From NCBI GenBank assembly GCA_900660155.1, contig CABFPE010000134.1, positions 55,787-119,786 on the forward strand: a stretch of 64,000 nucleotides of DNA. The letters are read 5' to 3'. The position numbers and the translations under genes are program-made. The notes under the pieces are model-generated. The model saw only the letters and a list, made by a program, of their open reading frames with translations, was not told where the DNA came from and did no database searches. Within the stretch, counting starts at the first letter, position 1, and the number at the start of each line of letters is the position of its first letter. Shown in pieces: positions 1-11,812 of the stretch. This stretch comes from Hofstenia miamia (Eukaryota > Xenacoelomorpha > Acoela > Hofsteniidae).

Positions 1-45
1 CTCGCGGTCCCAGTCTAGCCTTTTACCCCTTGGGCACTAGGGCCC

Positions 46-86
46 ATTATTATTATTATTATTTTTATTATTGTTGTTGTTGTTTT
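46..86. repeat. (TTA)n/(TTG)n microsatellite
   Basis: Simple triplet tract, TTA units followed by TTG units. A second (ATT)n tract lies at 409-434. Between them a 12-bp word close to GTCCGCTCTGTA recurs at about 88, 117, 148, 325 and 353, partly at a spacing near 30 bp. Confidence 0.8.
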
Positions 87-651
87 GTCCGCTATGTAAG
101 GTTTTTTAATTATTCGGTCGGCTTTGTACAATTTTGCGTAATTATTGTGTCCGCTCTGTACTTTCCCATACTACCTTTAAAGGCAAATTTCATTTCGTAA
201 TAAATCTTGCAAAAATTAAGGGAATAGCCTGAAACTTTGGTATGTGGGAGATTTTGGTCTGCTTATTAACATACTTGAGTTTCCGCCTTATCTTGTAAAT
301 ATTCATAGAGAAAATGGGGGTGTCCGCTCTTACTATTGAAAATTATTCCAAGTGTCCGCTCTGTACACCAAATTCGAATTTACCATAGTACAGAGTGAAC
401 CCTATTTTAATTATTATTATTATTATTATTATTAAATTTTGAATACTTTGTTTACCAATTCGTATTGTTTCTTCAGTGTTCATTCTTTTTCCGTTTTTTT
501 GTATGAAAACCCTTAATGTGTGTAATGTGATTTTTTCATTAGTATGACTAGGATTATTGTAAGGATGCATTGCTAACCCTAATCTGAGTTTGTATTTTTC
601 TAGCTTTTTGCACATTTTCAAACAATTTTCACTTTCGCCAAGCCTATTCAA

Positions 652-3446
652 AAATTTGGCAACCTTATGTTATTTACGTATCTATTGATGGATAGGCTTA
701 TTGAAAATAAAGACTACTTTTTGATAAAATTTGTGATATTCTCCCCACAGCGCAGATTCAGATACTTGTGCTGTCTAAGACCATGAAAGCAACAATGACT
801 TTTCTTTTTCAATAGACTGCCTGCTGAAGCTTCATTGACACGCGTCGTGTGAAAAGTTTGATTTCGTGTTTAGTCAGGGAATAATGTAAGTATAGGTCTC
901 ATTTAATACATGAAAATTTAGCCATATACGCTTTTCTCATTGTTTTTACGCGTTTGTCACAAAAAGCGCCAGTTACGTTGTATGATGCTTTGCATGCTTT
1001 GATTTGACAACAGGTGAATAAACAGTATAGATTGACTTAATGATGTGATATGCTAGCGTGTATTATATTAATTCAGAGGGCATTAAGGTTAACCGCTGAA
1101 TTTTTGTCACTTCGATATAATCCCTAAAGTAAAAGTTAAGTGTTTTTTTGACATAAGGCTTTGTTCCATCAAGATTTTCGTCAATTGTTTTTCTGCATTC
1201 AAAAGTTCTAGAAGCTTGCTATAAAAAGTCAAGGCTTTGGTCATCATCTTCCTATCGTTGTTTAAGAAGGTGTTTGGTTTGATGAACGTTCTTTCCCTTC
1301 ATAAATAACTTGATTTGTTATGTGGTCACTGTATATATTCTCAACATCTGTATATCAAAGTGTGCGCATGCATTAATAAACTGTAATATAGTATCGGAAG
1401 ATGTTTTTTATTTAAAAATAACTGTTTTTATTCAGATGTGGATGCAGGTCGAAATTTGTAAACTCACCTCGCAACTTAAATTTCAAAAGTCGCATTCGTG
1501 TCTGCATTTCACTTTTTCAACCTGACCGCAAAAATATTTTGGAAAAATCACAATTTAGTATTCCAGCCTTGCGTTATGTTATTTTCAAATTTCTGTTATC
1601 TTATCCAATAATTTTTCATGAATATTTGACAACAAGAATAGCGGGTTTAAAACCGCCGTGAAACCTGCCATTTTGACCTTCTCGTTCTTGGGTTTGTGAG
1701 ACCAGCTTCCAGTTTTGTGCTGTTTGCAGTCTATTATGCAACAACATTATATTTTATAGGCCTTTGCATATGTTTCCCATGTTGCTCTCTTCAATTTAAT
1801 TTGGATTTTTTGCAGATTCAACAATTTTAATATTGTCAAAGTTGCTTTGTTTATAATTTAGTACAATATTTTTTCGGCAAATATGGTTTTTTTCTTGATT
1901 AGATGTTAAACTAGGCCTAGAGTTTGTATAGGAGCGATATCGAGGTACTTTTTGCTAAGAATGTGCATTCCATGTTTGTTGTCGAGAATTGCTTTCCGGG
2001 TGAATGCATTATTTTAAATGCTGTAGATTTACGTCATCAATTGCATTAAAACCAATTGAAATTCTAATTTAAAGAAGTGTGTTGTGAATTTTCATTGCAG
2101 TGGACACTTTCCTTTATTCCTCCACGAACTTACCAATCGGAAATTATCGCATCAAGGGCGTTTTGTGATTAGTAATATTTAAAAATCTAGTGCAAACAGT
2201 TGGTCTATTGACGTAATATTTTAAAATTAAATGTAAATAAAAACGGAGGGTGTTTAGAGGAAATAGTTTGTCATTTATTCAACACACCTATTTTCAACTG
2301 ACAGTCTGAACACAACTTGTACGAATACACTTTATTTTTAATAATTTTTTTACTTGCATTAATGCCTGAAAAATACTTTAGATTAAATTCTTCTTTGCAA
2401 TTAAATTCCTATTTGAACTGGATTTCTAAAAATGCAGGTCGTTCAAATTTTTAGAAAAATAAATAAAATACTTATTACATAACGATCTAGTAAGAATATC
2501 CAAAATCTGAAAGCAATGCGGGATAGAGGAGTGTCTTCTATTTCATTTTAATGTTGACATCGTTTCCGATCGATGTCGCATTGGAGCGCGCTGTTGAGAG
2601 AATTTGAGGCTTTTAAAATAATTCGGAATTTTCAACTTTGCAATCAGGCACATTCACCAATATGTCAAGATTTCCCAATTTCTTAACAGACTCTGAGAGA
2701 ATTGTTTACAAATGTGGAAATGTTTTATAGAAGGGCATAGACATTTGGCAGTTGTTGCTTTAATGAAATACTTACGAAATCGTCATAAATAGCGAGGAAT
2801 CACTATTTCTGAACTTGAAGTAAAATTTTGATAAAAAATGAATGTATTTTTCATGATTTTATTTTAATAATATATAAAAATTCCGAATGATAAACTAGTT
2901 GTTATAAGCCAAGTATGTTGAGTTTTAATTGAAACATTTCTTTATTTCCATTTTTCGAGAGGAAATTTTATTTGCCATGAATACATGAAACAAGCATTGA
3001 GTAATTTATTTCACCTGTCAATTGAGTTTGTTTGCCTCTTGCAATTTTCTCAGTCGTGTTTCCTGTGAATTTCTGATTGTATCAACAACCATGCACTTAT
3101 CCTATTTAGTATTCTTAAGTTTTGTCATTTACTCGGCACTAATTAATGCATGATAAAATCGATGGATTCTAAATGGCCTAAATTGATGAGATATTTTAAA
3201 GATTACTAGCTCCTTGCTTACTAATTTCAATTTATGGAATATTATAAGCTATTTCGCAATTTGTAAAAATTGAAATATTTTCTAAATTATAACCTTATTT
3301 TTCAACATGATGTAAGATTCGTCGGCTGTTGTATAAAAAAATATTTTCTGTGGAAACAATTTTTAATTGTTTTTTTTGTATTTCATCTCTTGACAATTTT
3401 TTAATGTTTTAAATTCTTAATTCTATAAACTCATAATATTTTTCAC
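652..3446. other. non-coding stretch, no gene recognised
   Basis: AT-rich sequence with only short chance reading frames on both strands. I see no domain, splice-consistent exon, RNA gene or clear transposon end. Confidence 0.5.
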
Positions 3447-3454
3447 GTATAAAG

Positions 3455-4179
3455 CGGAAATGGAAGGGCGCAGATTTTTGTGAACTGTCCTGCCCTGCCC
3501 CGACCGCAGAATTTGTGCCCTGTCCCATTTACACGTTTTGAAATCTGCCCCACGTTTTATATTCTTCCGCCCCATATTGGCCTACACAAAAATTCAGCTC
3601 CAAAACTACTTACGATATTTTATTTCCCATATTTGTTCTATGACAATTTTCATTGCAGCCACTCAAATATTTTGAATCTTTACTTCCTAGAAGATACAGA
3701 ATAATTTTTTTAGTGTCAATTTTTAATATGCCAATGCAATTTACTAATTATATTAATTATAGCAATTTAATTTTAAATCTATAAAGCTTTTTATAAAGCT
3801 AATATTTTATATAAGACATTTATACAAGGACAGTTGCACTTCTTAAAATGTAGTTGCAAATCTATTGACTACAAATCAGATCAAAATGATCTTGCTGATA
3901 TCATTGAATAGAACCAAATTTCATCAAAAGCTAAAAATGCATGGTAATTAATTTTTCCAAGTGCGATTAAATTTCCAAGAAAACCAATTTTTAAGCAGAG
4001 AACTTTGATGTAAAAAATACTTTTACAATCTCTAAATTTGGCAATCTCTTACTTCAATCTTTCTTAACTAAAAAGCGTTTTGCCTCACGGGTACCCACTT
4101 TTGAAAAATCTTGCCCCATACCCTTCCCCGACCGCTCCACCCTGCCAGATGGGTCGACCCGCCCCACTTCCATGTCTGA
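3455..4179. mobile_element. possible hAT-like non-autonomous element (MITE)
   Basis: About 725 bp, unusually G/C-rich at both ends in an AT-rich setting. The left end runs CGGAAATGGAAGGGCG and the right end, read on the minus strand, CAGACATGGAAGTGGGGCG, an imperfect terminal inverted repeat. The flanking 8-mers GTATAAAG (3447-3454) and ATATAATG (4180-4187) match at 6 of 8 positions, which could be a decayed target duplication. There is no coding capacity. The hAT assignment rests only on the 8-bp spacing and the CAG-like terminus. Confidence 0.4.
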
Positions 4180-4187
4180 TATAATGG

Positions 4188-4872
4188 TATAATGCCATGT
4201 ACAGGATTGCAGAAATATTTCGGTTAAGACTTAATTTTCTGAAACAATTTGTTTTTGTAATATTTTTAATTCATATTTATTTTGTATATTCAATGTTTTT
4301 TAATTTCTTGAAAAAATAATAGTTGTAAATCTAGCTGCTAAATGTAGACAAATTTAAAAAATCATTAACAAACGTTTCTTGACAATTAAGTATTCAGTCT
4401 AATAAAAATTTTAATTTTGTTCAATAAAATAAATTAGATAATAATGCAATATTAATCCTTTGACTACCGATAGTTTACTATATAACATTCTCTTTAGTCT
4501 TAGGGACACCTTACCAATTTTGACATAGTTCCTTTCTGTTCTTTGTACCATTAATTAAATACATCATTATTTCATGCCACTGTTGAAGCAAATTGTGTGA
4601 AGTTATGCTTGAAATATTTATTGGTTTAAAATTAGATACTTTTAATTGCGCTCGCATTTTACACAAATGAAGGTCTAATCGGTTGTGAACGAAATCGATT
4701 GGTTGTTTGCTCTGTTTTTCTCGCATGTAAAGAATCACGGATGTATTTCATTGTGTATTCTGCAACATAATGCAATGGAGAAAGATTGCACCCTTCTGAG
4801 TTGATATAGAAATCCACAGAAAGTGAAAATATTTCCACTTGAAATTCATGTGTAGTCAGTAGGCACAAGACA
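4188..4872. other. non-coding stretch
   Basis: No coding or RNA feature recognised between the MITE-like element and the 3' end of the LINE. Two overlapping short minus-strand frames (4511-4868) show no family resemblance. Confidence 0.4.
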
Positions 4873-5055
4873 CTAATGTTAATGTTAATTAGCCTTTATT
4901 CGTTTGTATACAATGTAGTACAATATATATATGATATAAACACTATTTACAAAATGTATGCTATACAATATATATATATTAATGTACAAAACAAACTAGG
5001 CTACAAACTACAGATAAAAAATTTGAATAAAAACAACCATTATACATATTTACAA

Positions 5056-5733
5056 TTATATCACTCTCTCATTCTGCCATACATGCAGCCTATTTGATGT
5101 TCCAAAAGCGTATTGTTTGTTTAATAAGTTTTCTTTTAACAATCTTTTAAATAACTTTATGTTCTTTGCGTTTCTTATATTATTGTCTAAATTGTTCCAC
5201 AGGTTTGTAGTAATTACTGTGTAAGATTTTTGCCATGCCGACTCCCTAATTCTATATTTGTTAATGCATTTATTTGTTCTTTGATTCATTATAAATTTGC
5301 TATTGAAAAGATTTTGGGTGCTCATAACATTAATTTGTCTATAAAGATTCACTAGGCTCAAGTATTGAATGTAGTAACTGGGCGCCAATATTTTGTGATG
5401 TTTAAGAATCCTTCTGGTTTGCTGCCGTTTGACAGAAAACATCGTAGAGATTGACCAGTTAAAGATAGTATTTAATCGCGCTTGTTGTTTTAGTGGTATT
5501 CCATTTAGTAGTACGCAAGCATATGCAAGCTGGCTCGTTATAAGGGTGTTTATGATCTGCTTTCCCTGGACGGCACATCTCAAGGTATTGAGGTATTGGA
5601 TTGACGATGCCATTTTTCTGATTTTGGAGCTTACAAATTGCTGACAATGAAGATTTTTGTCTATTTCCACTCCCAGATATTTGACTACGTGGCTTTGTTC
5701 TATTGCCGCACTTACCCTGGAAAGTTCAGACAT
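5056..5733 (-). pseudogene. LINE ORF2 C-terminal region
   Basis: Continues the reverse transcriptase after a frameshift between 5712 and 5733. It has the VKYLGVEIDKNLHC block, TSQLAYACVLLNG and a tail ending KENLLNKQYAFGTSNRLHVW. The same tail motif (LLNKHKLLG..NKLNAW; LLIKQYTLGDGNTLHAF) recurs in the fragments at 26744-27013 and 37513-37220, so these belong to one or closely related LINE families. Confidence 0.75.
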
Positions 5734-8129
5734 ATGCTTTTGCTTCTCTTTTTGTAGTGCTTGTTTGTAAAGAGGATAAACTGTGTTTTTTTGTTATTCA
5801 AAGTTAATTTGTTTTTACTAAAATATTTTTGGATGTCTGCAATACTTTTCTGCAAGTTTTTCGTAGCAGTAATGGCACAACAACTTTCACACCACATGAG
5901 TGTGTCGTCTGCGTATTGAATAATATTGCAATAGCTATTTACAGATTTGTTCAAGTCATTTATGTACAGGTTAAATAATATTGGGCCGAGTACAGTTCCT
6001 TTGTTTGGTTCAATGTAATCGGAATATGTTTCACCAATGCGAACACGCTGTTTTCGTTTTGTTAGGAAGCTGTTTACCAAAGTTCTTGCACCTTGCTCAA
6101 ATCCGTACTTTTTGAGTTTGATATTTAAGATATCGTAGTCTAAACTATCAAATGCTTTGCTTAAGTCCAACATTGCGACTGAGCTTGTGATATCATTATT
6201 TAAATTGGTTCGAATATGTTCCGTAAATGAAAGAAGGGCATCAGTAGTCCCCATCCCCTCTCGAAATCCAAATTGGTTTTTTGCTATTATGTCGTTTGAT
6301 GCCAAGTAATAGTTTATTTGTTTACAAAGCAGCCTTTCAAATAGTTTGGCAATTTGACTTGTGATCGCTATTGGTCGATAATTTTCAGGATTTTTTGGGT
6401 CACCTTTTTTGAATATCGGGGTAATTATTGATTCTTTTAGAGGAGAAGGAAACCTATTCGTGTGAATCGCAAAATTGAATGCAAATAGTAAATATTCACT
6501 AAAGCAGTTGGCAAACTTCTTTATAACGAATGTAGGGATACCCGAGCCTCCACATGACTTGTTAGGATCTAGGGTTTTTATAGTTTTTTCGAATTCATAT
6601 TGATTTATGTATCTAAAACTGAACGTAGGGTATGTACGATAATCTTCATCTTCATAGGCCATTTTCTCACCTTGGAAGCGTCACAAATCTTTAAAACAGG
6701 CATTAAATAAATTTGCTATTTCTTTGGGGTCATTCACTTGCTGCTTTGAAGATAGGAGTTCTTTTATTTCAATGCATTGGCTTTTATCTTTGTTTAAAAA
6801 TTTTCTAATGAATGCATATTTATCTTTAGCTTGCTTTAAATTCTCATTCATTCTTTTTGCTGCTTTTTCACGAACTGGCTCTTTTACTGCGCTAACTTCC
6901 TTGTATGTACCTAATAGCAATTCTGACTTTCGTTTTCCAAATGTTTTATAGCTGGATCCTTAGTCTCAAATTTTTTTTTGTTGTACAAATATATCTCCAT
7001 TTGTAGGGTGCAGTTTTGTTTAGACATATAATGATTTCATTATAATGAAAGTTAACATTTCATCTGAAGTGGTCATTGAGTAAATTCTTCCCCAAGGAAC
7101 GTTTTGTAAAAGTTGTTAAAATTTATTTTCATCGAATTTAGCACAGCTTCTGCATAGCACTCTTTTTCTTTTAGATATTCTGTTTACAATGTTTGATGTG
7201 TAAATGAGCAAATTATGGTCGGAGAAGGAATTAAAGAAAAACGACTGAAAATTTCTCTTGGAATTTGTTAGAAAGTAGTCTATAAGTGAATTTTCTCTTG
7301 TTGGTAAAGAATTATTCACAATTTCTAAATTCATATCATCACAGATGTTGTCAATAAACGTTACCTCCTTTTTTTCAAGATAGTTAATGTTAAAATCTCC
7401 GAAAATGAAAATTTCCCTATCAAAAGTCAATGCATTATCGATTTCTTTGCTTATTACATCGATGAACTCTTTCCTATACTGCTTTTTAGGATTATAGCTT
7501 ACATTTAATAACGCCTGCAGTTTATGTTTCTCATTGGTAACTTCAATCCATAACGACTCAAATAGACGATTGCGTGTTTCTAATTCTTCATTCCTAGTGG
7601 GATTTAGGTACTTAGGAATAATTAGTAGCAGACCGCCACCTCTGCTGCCGCTTTCCTTGCTGAATATAGAAAACTCGCTTTTGTTAAAGTTAAATAATTC
7701 AGCTGGTGTATGGTTGAACCAAGTTTCAGTAATGGCAAAGATTGTATTTTCGTTTAGTATTTCAAAAAATTCCTTAAATTAATCACGGTGTGCTATTAAA
7801 CTCCTAGCGTTGAGGTAGACAAACTTGATGTTCTTTTCGAACTTGTTTACAGTGTGGCTTAGTTCTGAGAGATCCAAAATATTTTTTGGTCCTGGGTTCA
7901 ATTCAACATCGACCGATAGTAATATTGTTATTACTATGTGTAAAGCAATGATAAAAATTAGTTTGCAGAAATAGAGATTAATAAATTTTTTTACATAAAG
8001 AACACATTTAATAGGATTATATATACGTACAGATCTAAATATACTGGCTCGAAAGTAAAAATTTGGAAATTCACTTGAAGTTATCACACACAAAATAATT
8101 AATAAAATAGAAAGGTACCTTTTAGACAT
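5712..8129 (-). pseudogene. LINE ORF2: 2A-like leader, APE endonuclease, reverse transcriptase
   Basis: ATG at 8127-8129. Residues 1-81 form a leader with hydrophobic stretches (about 5-17 and 57-72) ending in DVELNPGP. The endonuclease follows: NARSL, ETWFN, a GGGLLLI strand, GDFNINY, SLIDYFLT and SDHNLL, all APE-type landmarks. The RT follows at 6662-5712: NYRPIAITSQIAKLFERLL, FGFREG, LDLSKAFDSLD, GTVLGPILFNLYIN and the catalytic QYADDTLMW. All this stays in one frame but is broken by several stops (for example near 7777, 7113 and 6681). This protein would nick target DNA and copy the element RNA. The C-terminal part lies in another frame at 5733-5056. Confidence 0.85.
7887..7910 (-). promoter_or_regulatory. 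2A-like ribosome-skipping motif in LINE ORF2
   Basis: Codons 74-81 of ORF2 read DVELNPGP, an exact fit to the 2A consensus D-V/I-E-x-N-P-G-P. It is preceded by a hydrophobic run (IALHIVITILLSV). Such motifs make ribosomes release the nascent chain before the last Pro and then continue. 2A-like motifs at the N-terminus of CR1-type LINE ORF2 are known from several deuterostomes. Activity here is inferred from sequence only. Confidence 0.75.
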
Positions 8130-8134
8130 GCTAG

Positions 8135-9187
8135 TTAAGTTTTTCTAGAAGTCTCTTCAGAACCGGTATGACTTCCTTTGAAGGATCTTCTGATTTGGCT
8201 ACCTCGCTGTATTTCCCGTAAAATTTTGTACCAATAGGTGCAGATATGATTGGTCTTCCTGGACATGTAAGAATTGGCGTTTAAACGATTACGTTCTGTA
8301 AGGTGTTCGTAATGTCCAAAAAATGTCTTTATGTTCTTAACAACGACTGCTAGTCCAGTTCTAGAAAGATGCTTATCATCTCTAGCTAGGTATTTTCCGT
8401 TTATTAACTTCGGTCAACACAAGAATTGGTTGAAAATTTCAATTCTATGAACACTTTTGTTGCTTATTTGCAGATCACTTATTACTTTATTGAATTTTTC
8501 AATTTTTTTATTTACGTGAAGCTTCCCATCAACCAAAATTGGTGTAATTTCCAACAGGATAAGTTTTTTTGGCATAAATTTGATTTGTACCTCATTCATT
8601 AACTCGAGAAGATCTTGCTGGAACTTTTCTACTTCTACTTCGTTAATTGCATCTATCAGACCCGTGTTTGTTATTATGTTATTGATCTGTTGACTGGGGT
8701 AGTGATGATAATGTTGTTGATAATGCGGTTGGATTGTTCATTTCTCGTTCTTTATCATCTTTTCTGGACGCACGTACTTTAGAATGGAATTTCCAAAACT
8801 AAGTATAGAAGTTCCTCCTTTTGCCTTACTTTTTTGATAAAATGGAGAGGCAACTCCTGTCGACGACATTTGTTGAGTTGTGAATTCGCAGTTGAGCTCA
8901 ATGTTTTTCTCTGTTTGTTGAGTTGCAAGTTCATAATTGCATTGAATGTTTTCATCTGTTTGTGAGACTTTGACATTCGAATTTAAATTCAAAATGTTGG
9001 CGCTTAATTTAAACAGTGATAAGAGCGCATTACAAGCTAGTTCTTTATCAAGCCTTTGAAACATATGGTGTAGAGCTGTTTTAGATTTACATTGAAGGAA
9101 TTTGAGGGCTTCATCTTCATTTTCAATGTCAGTAAAAATTTCATTGCGGAGAAATTCGCACAACCGACCGTCAGTTGACTGTCCCAT
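8135..9187 (-). pseudogene. LINE ORF1, SGNH/GDSL-esterase-like
   Basis: Starts at ATG 9187 (MGQSTDGRLCEFL). After about 125 residues it reaches SFGNSILKYVRP, which corresponds to SGNH block I (normally GDS; here GNS). It continues in the same frame through INNIITNTGLIDAINEV to a C-terminal DDKHLSRTGL block, the Asp-x-x-His pair of this fold (here D-x-H-L-S). ORF1 esterase domains are known from CR1-type LINEs. Two in-frame TGA codons interrupt it, one at 8738-8740 and one just after FNQFLC near 8411-8413. ORF1 products bind element RNA; the esterase role is unresolved. Confidence 0.7.
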
Positions 9188-9189
9188 TC

Positions 9190-10000
9190 TGGACTATGTT
9201 ATCAAATTTCGCTTATACTTAGAAAATAGTTAATCTTGAACCAAAATTGAAAAAATCCGATCGGTTATGGAACAATGTTATCAATTATTTATTAAGAAAT
9301 TCAAAATTAACATGTACCAAATTATTAGGCACAAAATCTGTATTTCCACATTTTGCAGATCTAACTGCCTGTACTCAGTGAGGCATGGGATCCAGTAAAT
9401 GCTGACAGGTTATGACTGTCTCACCTCTGAACCACAGCTTAATCTCCTGAGTACTTTTGTCCACATATGTGGACACTGAAGTGTCAGCTAATATTCTGAA
9501 ATAAATAATTGTATATACACTAGATGACAATATTTGTATTGATATATATATATATATATATATAATAGTATGAAGTGGTCATTATTGAAACAATATTGTA
9601 GCTGTAAATGTCTTTTAATATATAGCAGTTTTATATCAATGCATTTCATCCAAAATTTTCAAATGAATTACATCAAACATATTCTTAAAAGAAAATAATT
9701 CTGAAAGTGTTCAATTAATATTTCTTTTGAATAGACATGGTTTTCTTTAACATTGAATCTTGATTACACTATTACAGAAAATTGCAATGTCCACATATGT
9801 GGACATTTTGATTCAAATAAAGTGAAATTATATATATATATATATGAAGGAAAATACATAATTCATGCATTCCAGCAATTGTTTTTATTTAGAAATAATA
9901 AATATCAATGTCTCGTCTTTAGTGTTGACAAAACATTTAAAAATATTTATATGTGAAAGGTCCTTTAGAATAAATGGATAAATAAATAAAATTCAACCCA
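9190..10000. other. non-coding, with (TA)n tracts and a repeated palindrome
   Basis: No gene seen. Contains (TA)n tracts at 9542-9565 and about 9828-9845, and two copies of an 18-bp perfect palindrome (9459-9476 and 9788-9805). Confidence 0.5.
9459..9805. repeat. paired 18-bp palindromes TGTCCACATATGTGGACA
   Basis: The perfect palindrome TGTCCACATATGTGGACA occurs at 9459-9476 and again at 9788-9805, 329 bp apart. Each contains the E-box-like core CATATG. The interval has no coding potential and includes a (TA)n tract. The pair could be ends of a small element or a binding site. Confidence 0.6.
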
Positions 10001-10260
10001 AAATACAAAGAAGTTGGGTGTTTCCATGTATATCAACAAATTTGTCGATAATTGTATCTATGTCCATAGCCTTCACCCTGTCTTTATAGACTGATAGTGT
10101 CAGCAAGTCTGACAGCCGCTGTCATTCATTGCATTTCTCAGGGAATTTTTTATTTGCTTAATTACACTGAATGATCTTTCACATTCAGAGGATTTAACTG
10201 GCAGGGTTAGAGCAATTTTCATTAATTTATACAAAGTTGAAAAAAATTTTGTGTGGATGA
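10001..10260 (-). pseudogene. hAT transposase C-terminal fragment (hATC)
   Basis: The minus strand encodes LPVKSSECERSFSVIKQIK followed by SLRNAMND, then, after a frameshift in the 10110s, DLLTLSVYKDRVKAMDIDT, IIDKFV. This is the C-terminal dimerisation region of hAT transposases and of the domesticated ZMYM1-like proteins derived from them (S-E-R-S-FS..I..I K.SLR..M...RL..L). The rest of the transposase was not recognised; 10681-10725 reads on the minus strand as a CAGTGGCGTTGCG-type hAT terminus and may be its other end. Confidence 0.6.
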
Positions 10261-10725
10261 AGAAGCACCAGCCAATCGCGAATACAGTTTGGTTTTGTCG
10301 TGCAACTATGTTTCTTTTTGTCCGTAGACATTAGTAAACTAATGTTCATGTTCCACAGCTTGTTCTAACATTGATTTGCCTTCTTTGCAATAGAAGGCTC
10401 ATAAATTCGTTGTACGAGGGCTGTGTGTTGTTCGCGTGGCACCGCATGAGCTTGCTTGGTTTACTGCTATCAACTGCTTCAGGAGCTAAAATATAACCAC
10501 TCCCAAATTTCTTATATGCATGTAACCGAGTGAACTGCTAATTGCAAAGTGTTGTAAGTATAATGTTTGGCGGTAAATAAAAGCTATTATTGGTTAAATA
10601 TTTTAGTCAATCATCTCAAACCATAATCATTAATTTGCTGCGATTCCTTTCTGAAATTATGGGGGCCATTCAATGTTTAGGGGAGGACCATGTCCCTCCT
10701 TGGCTCCCGCTTCGCAACGCCACTG

Positions 10726-11371
10726 CATATGGTGAATTACATCGTATTGAAACAAACAAATATTGTAAATCCATATCCAAACACTTGTCAATAATTGCGG
10801 TTCTACTTACAATCTGTTTATTATTGTATTGGAAACGCGCGCGATAGGCATTTACACATGTCATTGTAATGATTTCGACCCTCACGTTTTCTGAAATCCT
10901 TTTTAATAGATAGCATGCAGTACAAGCATTAAGTCCTTTAATGTGATGCGAAAACAATGCAATTTCTACTGTTTTCTCCAACGTAGTCAAGATTTTAGAA
11001 TGTAAATAATTTAGTTTTAAATTTGGGTAGTTATAACTAGCAAAATGAACGTGTTCACAATTATACATATCAATATAAACACTAGCTAAATATGCTAATG
11101 AAACAAGAAAATATTTATTTACACATTTTAATAAATATCAGATGCAAAAAATTAAGAATGCTAATTTATTATTTTAGCTCATTAACATGTGCGTAACTTT
11201 TTATATTAACAAAAGCTGTTAATGTACTCCCTAGCGACGTAAAAGTCTAGTAGCAACGCGTAAGGAACTAATATTTTCAATGGTAACACGCAACTAATTA
11301 CTATTATATAATTGCAGCGCGTTTTTTGTTGCTAGAATATTTTAAAATATTACAATAATCCGTTACATTGG

Positions 11372-11372
<1 letters not shown>
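10726..11372. other. non-coding stretch
   Basis: AT-rich, no exon or transposon domain seen. The minus-strand frame at 10670-11068 has no recognisable motif. Confidence 0.4.
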
Positions 11373-11418
<46 letters not shown>

Positions 11419-11506
11419 CATATATATATATATGTAATATATATATGTATATATATGTGTATATATATGTATATATATGTGTATATGTGTATATATATAT
11501 ATATAT
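11373..11506. repeat. (TA)n/(TG)n compound microsatellite
   Basis: About 134 bp of alternating TA with TG and TATG variants. Other (TA)n tracts lie at 14129-14161, 15280-15314 and 48744-48776. Confidence 0.9.
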
Positions 11507-11812
11507 GGCGCTTTGTATACTAGAGAAAAATACTGTTTTTAAAAATTTTTCAGGTTAAATATTACTGACACAAGTCGCCCAAAATATTAAAACAAACATG
11601 TTTATGGACTAAAATCAGAATTTTCATAAGAGTTTTCTTTTGCGTAAAGTTTTTTTTAGTGATTTTGGGTCTTTTTGCTTTTTGAACGTTTGTTGAATCT
11701 GTGTTCTGATTCACGATACAGTTCTTTTTGATGAAAATTCATCAATTTTTTTATATAATGATCCATATATAAGTTCCATACAAATACTTGCCATGAGCAT
11801 GAGCAGGCAACT

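Larger units (their letters stand above)
4873..9187 (-). mobile_element. near full-length CR1-like LINE (non-LTR retrotransposon)
   Basis: Two-ORF non-LTR retrotransposon on the minus strand. ORF1 (9187-8135) carries an SGNH-esterase-like region; ORF2 (8129 to about 5056) carries an N-terminal hydrophobic/2A segment, an APE endonuclease, a reverse transcriptase and a C-terminal region. ORF1 stops 5 nt before the ORF2 ATG. The 3' end has AATAAA (about 4896-4901) followed by a short ATTAAC-type repeat (4873-4890), a microsatellite tail as in CR1/L2 elements rather than poly(A). ORF1 is in one frame with two in-frame TGA codons. ORF2 is in one frame from 8129 to 5712 with a handful of stops, then one frameshift before the C-terminal part. 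So it is inactive but fairly young. The 5' limit upstream of 9187 was not determined. Confidence 0.85.

Noticed and set aside
343-651. 102-codon minus-strand frame rich in charged residues, ending in an Ile run from (ATT)n
   Set aside because: It begins with TTG, ends in a microsatellite and shows no known family or convincing splice sites. It could be an exon but I cannot support it.
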